Assembly (NCBI GenBank): GCA_030523905.1
Contig: JAUNHO010000024.1
Span: forward strand, 2,248 to 8,152
Direction of reading: 5' to 3'
DNA length: 5,905 nt
DNA from: Bergeyella zoohelcum
GTDB taxonomy: Bacteria > Bacteroidota > Bacteroidia > Flavobacteriales > Weeksellaceae
Shown here: piece by piece, positions 1-5,905 of the stretch
How the letters are laid out: every line of letters begins with the position of its first letter
Position numbering within the stretch: position 1 is the stretch's first letter
Notes under the pieces: generated by a model
Seen by the model: the letters and a program-made list of their open reading frames with translations, nothing else
The model's database searches: none
What the model was told of the DNA's origin: nothing
Program-made: the position numbers and the translations under genes

Positions 1-170
1 GCTTGTCCTATTATATCGGCAATTCCAGCTTTATTTACTTCTCTATTTACGACTTTTGAAGCCAGTCTGATGGAGCTAATGAGACGCGAAAGTTCGCCAG
101 TAGAATACTGAAAATCATCTTGTTTTTCAATGATAAACTCACCGAGAGTTTGTAGCGGTTGTTTGGACAT
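1..170 (-). CDS. fbp: Fructose-1,6-bisphosphatase class 1, N-terminal part (cut by window edge)
   Basis: The first 56 codons of a minus-strand gene are visible, starting at the ATG at 170-168 and running off the left edge. The protein begins MSKQPLQTLGEFIIEKQ and continues with a stretch like GELSRLISSIRLASKVVN and KAGIADIIGQ. This is the characteristic N-terminal region of class 1 fructose-1,6-bisphosphatases, where the TLGEFI segment and the following helix form the AMP-responsive part of the family. The enzyme hydrolyses fructose-1,6-bisphosphate to fructose-6-phosphate in the cytoplasm, the committed step of gluconeogenesis. The catalytic metal-binding residues lie beyond the window and cannot be checked. 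The start is supported by a strong flavobacterial promoter about 24 bases upstream and by an in-frame stop further upstream (complement of 213-215). The gene is divergent from glnS and is not part of the sugar operon. Confidence 0.9.
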   Translation of the reverse strand, partial: MSKQPLQTLGEFIIEKQDDFQYSTGELSRLISSIRLASKVVNREVNKAGIADIIGQ

Positions 171-193
171 TTTTTTATTTTTTATTAGTTTCC

Positions 194-224
194 CAAAATT
201 AAGCGTTTTTTCTCAATCTGCAAA
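194..224 (-). promoter_or_regulatory. Flavobacterial-type promoter for fbp
   Basis: Read on the minus strand, TTTG at 224-221 is followed after exactly 19 bases by TAATTTTG at 201-194. This matches the Bacteroidota primary-sigma consensus (TTTG at -33, TAnnTTTG at -7) at every defined position and in spacing. Counting from the -7 box, transcription should begin near 190, giving a leader of about 20 bases before the fbp ATG. The leader is A-rich with no Shine-Dalgarno sequence, which is normal for the group. The motif match is seen directly; its activity is inferred. Confidence 0.75.
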
Positions 225-318
225 ATATTTTTTTGTGGGTATAAAATTGGGCTGGTTTTATTATGAATTTTGACAAAACTTTATTCTATAATTTAGCTTA
301 TACTTTTATATTTTTTTG

Positions 319-326
319 TAATTTTG
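319..326 (+). promoter_or_regulatory. Probable -7 box of the glnS (operon) promoter
   Basis: TAATTTTG at 319-326 matches the Bacteroidota -7 consensus TAnnTTTG fully and would place the transcription start near 330, about 23 bases before the glnS ATG. No TTTG or TTG stands at the expected distance upstream; the closest is the poor TTTAG at 292-296. A second, imperfect box TAATTTAG at 289-296 has TTTTG at 268-272 upstream with 16 bases between them, slightly short. Either or both could drive glnS and the genes behind it. The position between divergent genes makes a promoter here necessary, but the exact one is uncertain. Confidence 0.5.
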
Positions 327-352
327 TAAATTAAAATAATTCTCGTATAGCA

Positions 353-2029
353 ATGGAAGAAGAAAAAAAATCTCTCAATTTTATTGAGCAAATTATAGAG
401 GAAGATTTGGCTAATGGTTTAGGAAAGGAGCATCTGCGTTTTCGTTTTCCACCAGAGCCAAATGGTTATTTGCACATCGGGCATACCAAGGCGATTTGCA
501 TCAATTTCGGTTTAGGGGAAAAGTATAACGCCCCTGTGAATCTCCGTTTTGATGATACGAACCCAGAAAAAGAAGAGCAAGAATTTGTAGATGCCATCAA
601 AAAAGATGTGCAGTGGCTGGGCTTTAAGTATGACAAGGAATGCTATGCTTCGGATTATTTTCAGCAATTATATGAATGGGCGGTGCAAATGATAAAAGAT
701 GGTAAGGCGTATGTAGATGAGCAATCTTCCGAGCAGATTACCGAACAAAGGAAAAATCCTACCGAAGATGGTGTGGAATCGCCTTATAGAAACCGACCAA
801 TAGAGGAATCTTTGGCTTTGTTTGAGCGAATGAAAAACGGAGAATTTGAGGAAGGAACAATGTCGCTTCGTGCCAAAATAGATATGACTTCGCCGAATAT
901 GAATATGCGTGACCCTGTGATGTATCGTATCCTAAAAAGACCACACCACAGAACGGGCGACGCTTGGAAAATCTATCCGATGTATGACTGGGCTCACGGC
1001 GAGAGTGATTACATCGAGCAAATCTCTCATTCCCTTTGTTCATTAGAGTTTGAGAACCATAGACCGCTTTATAATTGGTATCTTGACCAAGTTTATAGCC
1101 CATCTAAAATCAAAAACAAGCAACGCGAGTTTGCCCGAATGAATGTGTCTTATATGATAACTTCTAAACGAAAACTCCAAAGGCTAGTGGCAGAGGGCGT
1201 TACGGCTGGTTGGGACGACCCAAGAATGCCTACCATTTCGGGAATGAGACGATTGGGATATACCCCTACTGCGATTAGAAATTTCATCGATAAAGTAGGA
1301 GTTTCCAAAAGAGAGAATTTGATAGACATTCGTCTGCTAGAATTTTGCGTTCGTGAAGACCTTAATAAAGTAGCAAAACGAGTAATGGCAGTGGTTAATC
1401 CTGTAAAATTGGTAATTGAAAACTATCCAGAAGGGCAGGAGGAATGGCTAGAAACCGAGAACAATCCAGAAGATGAAAACGCTGGAACGAGACAAATCCC
1501 ATTCGGAAGGGAACTTTGGATTGAGAGAGAAGACTTTATGGAGGAAGCACCAAAGAAATTTTTCCGTTTAACTTTGGGCGGAGAGGTGCGTCTTAAATCG
1601 GCTTATATCATCAAAGCAAACAGAGTGGAGAAGGACGAAAACGGCGAAATCGCAACCATCTATGCTACTTATGATGAAAAATCCAAATCTGGAAGTGGCA
1701 CAGAAGAAAGTCTGAGAAAAGTAAAAGGAACGCTTCACTGGGTATCCGCTCAACACGCTATTCCTGTGGAGGTTAGGGTATATGAAAGACTCTTTACCAC
1801 AGAGCAACCAGACGCAGAGAAAGATACCGATTTTATGGAGTTCATCAACCCTGATTCTCTGAAAGTAGTGCAAGGTTTCGCTGAACCAAGCTTGAGAGAA
1901 GTAGCAGTAGAAGAGCCTTTGCAGTTCCAGAGAATTGGCTATTTTACCAAAGACAAAGACTCCACAGATGAGGTTTTGGTATTTAATAGAACTGTAACGC
2001 TGAAAGATTCTTATAAACCTGAAAATTAA
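353..2029 (+). CDS. glnS: Glutamine--tRNA ligase (GlnRS)
   Basis: This 558-residue cytoplasmic class I aminoacyl-tRNA synthetase charges tRNA-Gln with glutamine using ATP. The length is close to the E. coli enzyme (about 554). The catalytic Rossmann domain shows FPPEPNGYLHIGH at about 32-44, with the HIGH signature at 41-44, then LRFDDTNP (64-71) and IYPMYDWAH (207-215) for amino-acid binding and acceptor-stem contacts. The second class I signature appears as ITSKR (269-273), followed by GWDDPRMPTISG (286-297), typical of GlnRS and distinguishing it from GluRS. The C-terminal half carries the two-beta-barrel anticodon-binding region, including MAVVNPVKLVIENY (345-358). The ATG at 353 is the only sensible start, because an in-frame TAA lies at 332-334 and no other start falls between. 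There is no Shine-Dalgarno sequence. The stop is only 6 bases before rmlC, so glnS probably shares a transcript with the polysaccharide genes. GlnRS rather than GltX plus GatCAB charging is encoded here. Confidence 0.97.
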   Translation: MEEEKKSLNFIEQIIEEDLANGLGKEHLRFRFPPEPNGYLHIGHTKAICINFGLGEKYNAPVNLRFDDTNPEKEEQEFVDAIKKDVQWLGFKYDKECYASDYFQQLYEWAVQMIKDGKAYVDEQSSEQITEQRKNPTEDGVESPYRNRPIEESLALFERMKNGEFEEGTMSLRAKIDMTSPNMNMRDPVMYRILKRPHHRTGDAWKIYPMYDWAHGESDYIEQISHSLCSLEFENHRPLYNWYLDQVYSPSKIKNKQREFARMNVSYMITSKRKLQRLVAEGVTAGWDDPRMPTISGMRRLGYTPTAIRNFIDKVGVSKRENLIDIRLLEFCVREDLNKVAKRVMAVVNPVKLVIENYPEGQEEWLETENNPEDENAGTRQIPFGRELWIEREDFMEEAPKKFFRLTLGGEVRLKSAYIIKANRVEKDENGEIATIYATYDEKSKSGSGTEESLRKVKGTLHWVSAQHAIPVEVRVYERLFTTEQPDAEKDTDFMEFINPDSLKVVQGFAEPSLREVAVEEPLQFQRIGYFTKDKDSTDEVLVFNRTVTLKDSYKPEN

Positions 2030-2035
2030 CCAATT

Positions 2036-2581
2036 ATGAAAATAAAAGAAACACCATTAAAAGATTGTTATATTATAGAACCTACGATTTTTGAAGATGA
2101 AAGAGGCTATTTCTATGAAAAATTTAATGAAAAGAAATTTGAAGAACTTACAGGAATGAACGGACATTTCGTTCAGGATAATATCTCCAAGTCCTCTTAT
2201 GGTGTTCTTCGTGGGCTTCATTTGCAGAAAGGAGAAAATGCACAAGCTAAACTCGTATCTTGTTTAGAAGGAAAGGTTTGGGATATTGCCGTAGATTTAA
2301 GGGAAGATTCTCCTACTTTTGGTAAATGGTTTGGGGTGGAACTTACAGCTGAAAACAAACTCCAGTTTTATATCCCAAGAGGTTTTGCACACGGTTTTGC
2401 AGTGCTGAGTGATACAGCAGTTTTTGCGTATAAATGCGATAATTTTTACAATAAAGAATCAGAGGGTGGGGTGCTTTGGAACGATGCAGATCTGAATATA
2501 GATTGGAAACTTCCACATACCGATGTGATTCTTTCGGAAAAAGATAAAGTACAGAAAACATTTAAAGAAAAAGATTTTTAA
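2036..2581 (+). CDS. rmlC: dTDP-4-dehydrorhamnose 3,5-epimerase (RmlC)
   Basis: This 181-residue cupin-fold enzyme epimerises dTDP-4-keto-6-deoxy-D-glucose at C3 and C5 to dTDP-4-keto-L-rhamnose, the third step of the dTDP-L-rhamnose pathway. Family landmarks are all present: FEDERGYFYE (19-28), the VLRGLHLQ segment (57-64) with the presumed catalytic base His62 and substrate-binding Arg59, AKLV (71-74) with a conserved lysine, the VWDIAVDLR strand (81-89), YIPRGFAHGF (112-121), and Tyr132 in the AYKCDNFY segment at the place of the catalytic tyrosine. The GVLWNDADLNIDW segment (145-157) is the usual C-terminal signature. Length is normal for the family (about 180). It starts 6 bases after glnS with no promoter-like sequence in between, and precedes rmlB by 27 bases. 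The intact catalytic pair argues for a true epimerase rather than an isomerase-type relative such as FdtA. Confidence 0.95.
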   Translation: MKIKETPLKDCYIIEPTIFEDERGYFYEKFNEKKFEELTGMNGHFVQDNISKSSYGVLRGLHLQKGENAQAKLVSCLEGKVWDIAVDLREDSPTFGKWFGVELTAENKLQFYIPRGFAHGFAVLSDTAVFAYKCDNFYNKESEGGVLWNDADLNIDWKLPHTDVILSEKDKVQKTFKEKDF

Positions 2582-2608
2582 TTATTAACAACAAAACAAA
2601 CACAAGCA
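2582..2608 (+). promoter_or_regulatory. A/C-rich unstructured leader before rmlB
   Basis: The 27 bases between rmlC and rmlB contain no Shine-Dalgarno sequence. From 2587 to the rmlB ATG the sequence is almost purely A and C with one G and no T. Such A-rich, unpaired leaders are the usual translation-initiation context in Bacteroidota, where ribosomes rarely use anti-Shine-Dalgarno pairing. This is the longest internal gap of the gene series. No TAnnTTTG box lies close upstream, so it is read as a ribosome-landing region and not as a promoter. The role is inferred from composition only. Confidence 0.4.
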
Positions 2609-3688
2609 ATGCAATCAATCATTATAACAGGAGGTGCTGGTTTTATAGGCTCTCATACGGTAAGGCAATTCGTGAAAAACTTACCTAATACCAAGATTAT
2701 CAACCTTGATGCACTCACTTATGCAGGTAATTTGGAAAACCTGAAAGATATAGAAAACGAGCCAAATTATATGTTTGAAAAAGCTGATATTACCAATGCC
2801 GAAGAACTTCGTAAAGTATTTGAAAAGCACAATCCAGATGCAGTGGTGCATCTTGCAGCGGAATCTCATGTAGATAGAAGCATCACAGACCCAAATGCCT
2901 TTATTAACACCAATGTCATCGGGACGGCTAATTTACTTAACCTTTGCCGAGAGTTTTGGACGCTAAACCCCGAGCATACTCACGGAAACTTCCCTGATGA
3001 ACCCCGAAAAAATCTTTTTTATCACATTTCAACCGATGAAGTTTATGGGGCTTTGGGCGAAACTGGATTCTTCACAGAGGAAACTCCCTACGACCCAAAA
3101 TCTCCCTACTCGGCAAGTAAAGCAGCCAGCGACCACCTTGTGAGAGCCTACGGAAACACTTATGGAATGCCATTTATAGTGTCCAATTGTTCCAACAACT
3201 ATGGTCCAAATCACTTTCCAGAGAAGTTAATTCCGCTTTGTATATCTAATATTATCAATGAAAAGCCTTTACCTATCTATGGCGATGGGAAATATACCAG
3301 AGACTGGCTGTTTGTAATAGACCACGCTCGTGCAATTTTCCAAATCTTCCACGAAGCTAAAACAGGCTCTACTTATAATATAGGAGGCTTTAATGAATGG
3401 CAAAATATAGATTTAATAAAAGAACTCATTAAACAGATGGATGCAAAACTTGGTCGTCCAGCTGGATATTCAGAAAAGCTAATTACCTTCGTAAAAGATA
3501 GACCTGGACACGACAAGCGTTATGCCATAGATGCCACAAAACTAAATAAAGATTTGGGCTGGGAACCTTCCGTAACCTTTGAGCAAGGTCTCGCAAAAAC
3601 AATTGATTGGTTCTTGGACAATAAAGAATGGCTAGATAATGTAACTTCTGGCGACTATCAAAAATATTATGATAAACAATATCACTAA
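2609..3688 (+). CDS. rmlB: dTDP-glucose 4,6-dehydratase (RmlB)
   Basis: This 359-residue extended short-chain dehydrogenase/reductase converts dTDP-D-glucose to dTDP-4-keto-6-deoxy-D-glucose with tightly bound NAD, the second step towards dTDP-L-rhamnose. The NAD-binding glycine motif GGAGFIGS is at 8-15, DALTYAGN at 34-41 and LAAESHVDRSI at 82-92 are family signatures, and the active site shows Thr142-Asp143-Glu144 in ISTDEVYG plus Tyr167 and Lys171 in YSASK. The Asp-Glu pair after Thr is the dehydratase hallmark that separates it from simple epimerases. NNYGPNHFPEKLIP (196-209), the YGDGKYTRDW segment (224-233) and VKDRPGHDKRYAID (295-308) form the sugar-nucleotide binding part. The segment at about 113-135, between the conserved strands, is a loop insertion also seen in other Gram-negative RmlB proteins. 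Length is normal. It follows rmlC by 27 bases and precedes rmlA by 3. Confidence 0.96.
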   Translation: MQSIIITGGAGFIGSHTVRQFVKNLPNTKIINLDALTYAGNLENLKDIENEPNYMFEKADITNAEELRKVFEKHNPDAVVHLAAESHVDRSITDPNAFINTNVIGTANLLNLCREFWTLNPEHTHGNFPDEPRKNLFYHISTDEVYGALGETGFFTEETPYDPKSPYSASKAASDHLVRAYGNTYGMPFIVSNCSNNYGPNHFPEKLIPLCISNIINEKPLPIYGDGKYTRDWLFVIDHARAIFQIFHEAKTGSTYNIGGFNEWQNIDLIKELIKQMDAKLGRPAGYSEKLITFVKDRPGHDKRYAIDATKLNKDLGWEPSVTFEQGLAKTIDWFLDNKEWLDNVTSGDYQKYYDKQYH

Positions 3689-3691
3689 ATT

Positions 3692-4552
3692 ATGAAAGGA
3701 ATAATATTAGCAGGTGGTTCAGGTACTAGGCTTTATCCTCTTACCATAGCCGTAAGTAAGCAACTAATGCCTGTGTATGATAAACCAATGATTTATTATC
3801 CTATTTCTACCTTATTATTGGCTGGAATTAGAGAGATACTTATCATTACTACACCGAACGACCAAGAGTCCTTCAAAAGACTTTTGGGAGATGGTTCGCA
3901 GATTGGTTGTAAATTTGAATACAAAGTACAGCCTTCCCCAGATGGTTTGGCACAAGCATTTGTCTTGGGGGAAAAATTCATCGGCAGTGATTCAGTTGCC
4001 TTGGTTCTTGGGGATAATATCTTATACGGAACGGGATTACCAGAACTCTTGGAGAGCAAAACCAATGTAAAAGGCGGTTGTGTCTTTGCTTATCAGGTAT
4101 CAGACCCAGAGAGATATGGAGTGGTAGAGTTTGATAATCAGCAAAAAGCCATTTCCATAGAAGAAAAACCAGCAGAACCGAAATCCAACTATGCCGTTCC
4201 AGGTTTGTATTTTTATGATAATTCAGTAGTAGAATATGCTAAAAATCTAAAACCATCGGCTAGGGGAGAACTGGAAATCACGGATATTAATAAAATTTAC
4301 CTTGAAAAAGGCGAATTGGAAGTAGGGGTAATGAGCAGAGGAACTGCTTGGCTAGATACAGGGACTTTTGACTCTCTCCACGAGGCTTCGGAATTTGTAA
4401 AAGTCTTGGAGAAAAGGCAAGGTTTCAAAATCTCTTGTATAGAAGAAATTGCTTATAAAAAAGGCTTCATCAATGAAGAACAACTCCTAAAATCCGCAGA
4501 AAAATACGGAAAAAGTGGCTATGGAGATTACCTCAAGAAACTAATAAAATAA
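3692..4552 (+). CDS. rmlA: Glucose-1-phosphate thymidylyltransferase (RmlA)
   Basis: This 286-residue nucleotidyltransferase joins dTTP and glucose-1-phosphate to give dTDP-glucose and pyrophosphate, the first step of the dTDP-L-rhamnose pathway. The N-terminal signature LAGGSGTRLYPLT (6-18) followed by SKQLMPVYDKPMIYYP (22-37) is the nucleotide-binding loop of the family. LGDN (106-109) carries the metal-binding aspartate Asp108, EEKP (157-160) the sugar-phosphate lysine Lys159, and WLDTG (220-224) the second metal aspartate Asp222. The length matches short-form RmlA (about 286-293). The family is allosterically inhibited by dTDP-L-rhamnose, so flux control is probably at this step; that is family knowledge, not visible here. 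The gene starts 3 bases after rmlB and ends 3 bases before the epimerase gene, implying one transcript and possible translational coupling. Confidence 0.96.
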   Translation: MKGIILAGGSGTRLYPLTIAVSKQLMPVYDKPMIYYPISTLLLAGIREILIITTPNDQESFKRLLGDGSQIGCKFEYKVQPSPDGLAQAFVLGEKFIGSDSVALVLGDNILYGTGLPELLESKTNVKGGCVFAYQVSDPERYGVVEFDNQQKAISIEEKPAEPKSNYAVPGLYFYDNSVVEYAKNLKPSARGELEITDINKIYLEKGELEVGVMSRGTAWLDTGTFDSLHEASEFVKVLEKRQGFKISCIEEIAYKKGFINEEQLLKSAEKYGKSGYGDYLKKLIK

Positions 4553-4555
4553 GAA

Positions 4556-5557
4556 ATGCAAGATTTTAGACACAAACTAGATAGAAAAAAAGTTTTAGTA
4601 ACAGGTGGAGCAGGGTTCATCGGTTCTAATCTTACAGAAAAATTATTAGAACAAGGGGCTGTGGTAACGGTTTTAGATAATTTTGCAACTGGACACAAGC
4701 ATAATGTAGAACCCTTTTTTCAAAATCCAGATTTCACTTTAATAGAGGGAGATATTAGGGATTTAGACACTTGTAGAAAAGCTTGTGATGGGCAAGACTT
4801 TGTGCTTCATCAGGCTGCCTTGGGGTCTGTGCCTCGTTCCATCAATGACCCGATTACAAGTAATGATGTGAATGTAGGTGGCTTCCTTAATATGCTCATT
4901 GCAGCGAGAGATGCTGGGGTGAAAAGATTGGTCTATGCGGCTTCGTCTTCCACCTATGGAGATTCTAAATCCCTACCGAAAGTAGAAGATGTGATAGGGA
5001 AACCTCTCTCTCCGTATGCTATTACTAAATATGTGAATGAGCTTTATGCCGATGTTTTCAAACGAACTTATGATTTTGATACCATTGGTCTCCGATATTT
5101 CAATGTATTTGGAAGAAGGCAAGACCCTAATGGAGCATACGCAGCGGTGATTCCCAAATTTGTAATCCAACTGATGAATCATCAATCGCCAACTATCAAC
5201 GGAGATGGTACTTATTCACGAGATTTTACTTATATAGACAATGTGGTTCAGATGAATCTTTTAGCCATTACTTCTGATAACCAAGATGCTGTTAATCAAG
5301 TCTATAATACTGCCGTAGGAGATAGAACAACCATCAAAGATATGGCAGAACTTCTGAAAACTTATCTTGCAGAATATGACCCCAAAATAGCCGATGTGGA
5401 AATACTACACGGCCCTAACCGACAAGGAGATGTACCACATTCTTTGGCAAGTATAGAAAAAGCACAGCAAAATCTAGGCTATGCACCTACCCATATCTTT
5501 GCGGAAGGGCTGAAAGAAGCCGTGAAATGGTACTGGGAAAATTTAAGAATCGTATAA
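4556..5557 (+). CDS. wbpP: UDP-N-acetylglucosamine 4-epimerase, WbpP/TviC type
   Basis: This 333-residue extended short-chain dehydrogenase/reductase is predicted to interconvert UDP-GlcNAc and UDP-GalNAc, or their uronic acids. After a short N-terminal extension of about 10 residues, typical of this subgroup, come the NAD motif GGAGFIGS (17-24) and DNFATGHKHN (41-50). The strongly diagnostic HQAALGSVPRSINDPIT (85-101) and RYFNVFGRRQDPNGAYAAVI (180-199) resemble recalled WbpP of Pseudomonas aeruginosa. The catalytic residues are the SSS run at 130-132, Tyr154 and Lys158 (YAITK). Ser296 in GDVPHS falls where WbpP-group enzymes have a small serine and E. coli GalE a tyrosine. This is the known determinant for accepting N-acetylated substrates, so plain UDP-Glc/UDP-Gal activity is less likely. 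The next gene is a nucleotide-sugar 6-dehydrogenase, the standard partner in making UDP-GalNAcA. Which of the two acts first cannot be read from the sequence. Confidence 0.9.
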   Translation: MQDFRHKLDRKKVLVTGGAGFIGSNLTEKLLEQGAVVTVLDNFATGHKHNVEPFFQNPDFTLIEGDIRDLDTCRKACDGQDFVLHQAALGSVPRSINDPITSNDVNVGGFLNMLIAARDAGVKRLVYAASSSTYGDSKSLPKVEDVIGKPLSPYAITKYVNELYADVFKRTYDFDTIGLRYFNVFGRRQDPNGAYAAVIPKFVIQLMNHQSPTINGDGTYSRDFTYIDNVVQMNLLAITSDNQDAVNQVYNTAVGDRTTIKDMAELLKTYLAEYDPKIADVEILHGPNRQGDVPHSLASIEKAQQNLGYAPTHIFAEGLKEAVKWYWENLRIV

Positions 5558-5569
5558 AATATATTAAAA

Positions 5570-5905
5570 ATGGAACATAAAATCGCTATAATAGGTCTTG
5601 GTTATGTGGGACTTCCCTTGGCAAGACTTTTTGCAACAAAATATCCTGTGGTAGGATTTGATATTAATGCTAAAAGAGTAGCAGAACTCAATGCAGGACA
5701 CGATGATACTCTGGAAGTCTCCGATGAGTTATTACAATCTGCATTAGTAAAAGATAACCCGTTGAAAACCAATGCTAATGGTCTATTTTGCTCTGCGGAT
5801 TTAGAAGATATTAAAGAGGCAAATGTTTTCATCATTACCGTGCCTACTCCTGTGGATAGGAACAATCGCCCAGTGCTTAAGCCTTTGGTAAAAGCCAGTG
5901 AAACG
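5570..5905 (+). CDS. tviB: UDP-N-acetylhexosamine 6-dehydrogenase, TviB/WbpO type, N-terminal part (cut by window edge)
   Basis: The first 112 codons are visible, from the ATG at 5570 to the right edge with no stop. The protein opens with the Rossmann motif IIGLGYVGLPLA (7-18), GxGxxG at 9-14, and an acidic NAD-ribose residue Asp31 in VGFDIN. A GHDDTLEV segment (43-50) and ANVFIITVPTPVD (84-96) follow. These mark the UDP-glucose/GDP-mannose dehydrogenase superfamily, and the TLEV and TVPTPVD wording favours the TviB/WbpO branch, which oxidises UDP-GlcNAc or UDP-GalNAc at C6 to the uronic acid using two NAD. The catalytic cysteine and sugar-binding domain lie beyond the window, so substrate choice and intactness cannot be checked. 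WbpA-type or other HexNAc dehydrogenases remain possible. It starts 12 bases after the epimerase gene behind an A/T-rich leader with no Shine-Dalgarno sequence, so it continues the same operon. Confidence 0.88.
   Translation, partial: MEHKIAIIGLGYVGLPLARLFATKYPVVGFDINAKRVAELNAGHDDTLEVSDELLQSALVKDNPLKTNANGLFCSADLEDIKEANVFIITVPTPVDRNNRPVLKPLVKASET

Noticed and set aside
171..186. T-rich run next to fbp that could look like a terminator tail.
   Set aside because: No GC-rich hairpin adjoins it, and it lies in the leader between divergent genes where no transcript should end.
270..292. TTGACA at 270-275 and TATAAT at 287-292, perfect sigma-70-like hexamers.
   Set aside because: They are only 11 bases apart, far short of the 16-18 needed, and Bacteroidota primary sigma factors use a different consensus. 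Chance matches are likely in such AT-rich sequence.
363..370. Run of eight A bases just after the glnS start codon, a possible slippage or phase-variation site.
   Set aside because: It encodes ordinary Glu-Lys-Lys codons in an essential gene, and A runs of this length are common in AT-rich genomes. On/off switching of glnS would be lethal unless compensated.
759..1103. Minus-strand open frame of 114 codons inside glnS, and others antisense to the genes at 1568-1873, 2057-2245, 2343-2561, 2681-2869, 3029-3214, 3796-4065, 4973-5185 and 5602-5865.
   Set aside because: All lie opposite clearly identified genes, their translations look like no known protein, and no promoter or suitable context supports them. 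They are shadows of the real reading frames.
2609..4700. Repeated GGAGFIGS-coding DNA near the starts of rmlB and the epimerase gene, considered as a possible duplication.
   Set aside because: The similarity is limited to the nucleotide-binding motif shared by all extended short-chain dehydrogenases; the rest of the two genes diverges as expected for separate families.
1..5905. Search for tRNA genes, CRISPR repeats, insertion-sequence ends and toxin-antitoxin-like small genes.
   Set aside because: None was found by eye; apart from 171-352 the window is nearly all coding with gaps of 27 bases or less.

Overview
The window reads as an AT-rich chromosomal segment of a Bacteroidota bacterium, most likely a flavobacterium of the Weeksellaceae type (Chryseobacterium/Riemerella-like; the genus is inferred from protein style only). 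Supporting signs are a textbook flavobacterial promoter (TTTG, 19 bases, TAnnTTTG), the absence of Shine-Dalgarno sequences before every gene in favour of A-rich leaders, and the character of the proteins. The window is almost fully coding, with one real intergenic gap of 182 bases.

Layout: on the minus strand at the left edge lies the 5' end of a class 1 fructose-1,6-bisphosphatase gene (fbp). A divergent promoter region (171-352) separates it from a tight plus-strand series: glnS (glutaminyl-tRNA synthetase), rmlC, rmlB, rmlA, a WbpP/TviC-type UDP-N-acetylhexosamine 4-epimerase, and the 5' end of a TviB/WbpO-type UDP-N-acetylhexosamine 6-dehydrogenase that runs off the right edge. Gaps between the plus-strand genes are 6, 27, 3, 3 and 12 bases. 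No terminator and no convincing internal promoter was seen, so glnS looks like the first gene of a surface-polysaccharide operon.

Function: RmlA, RmlB and RmlC convert glucose-1-phosphate and dTTP to dTDP-4-keto-L-rhamnose. The final reductase gene rmlD is not in the window. The epimerase and dehydrogenase together form the known route to UDP-N-acetyl-galactosaminuronic acid, as in Vi antigen and some O-antigens. The segment is therefore the nucleotide-sugar supply end, probably the left boundary, of an O-antigen or capsule locus. Glycosyltransferases and flippase/polymerase genes would be expected to the right.

All genes are intact apart from the two cut by the window edges. Nothing here amounts to a new biological system. 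The points worth a second look are the housekeeping glnS apparently leading a sugar operon, the missing rmlD, and the uronic-acid module.
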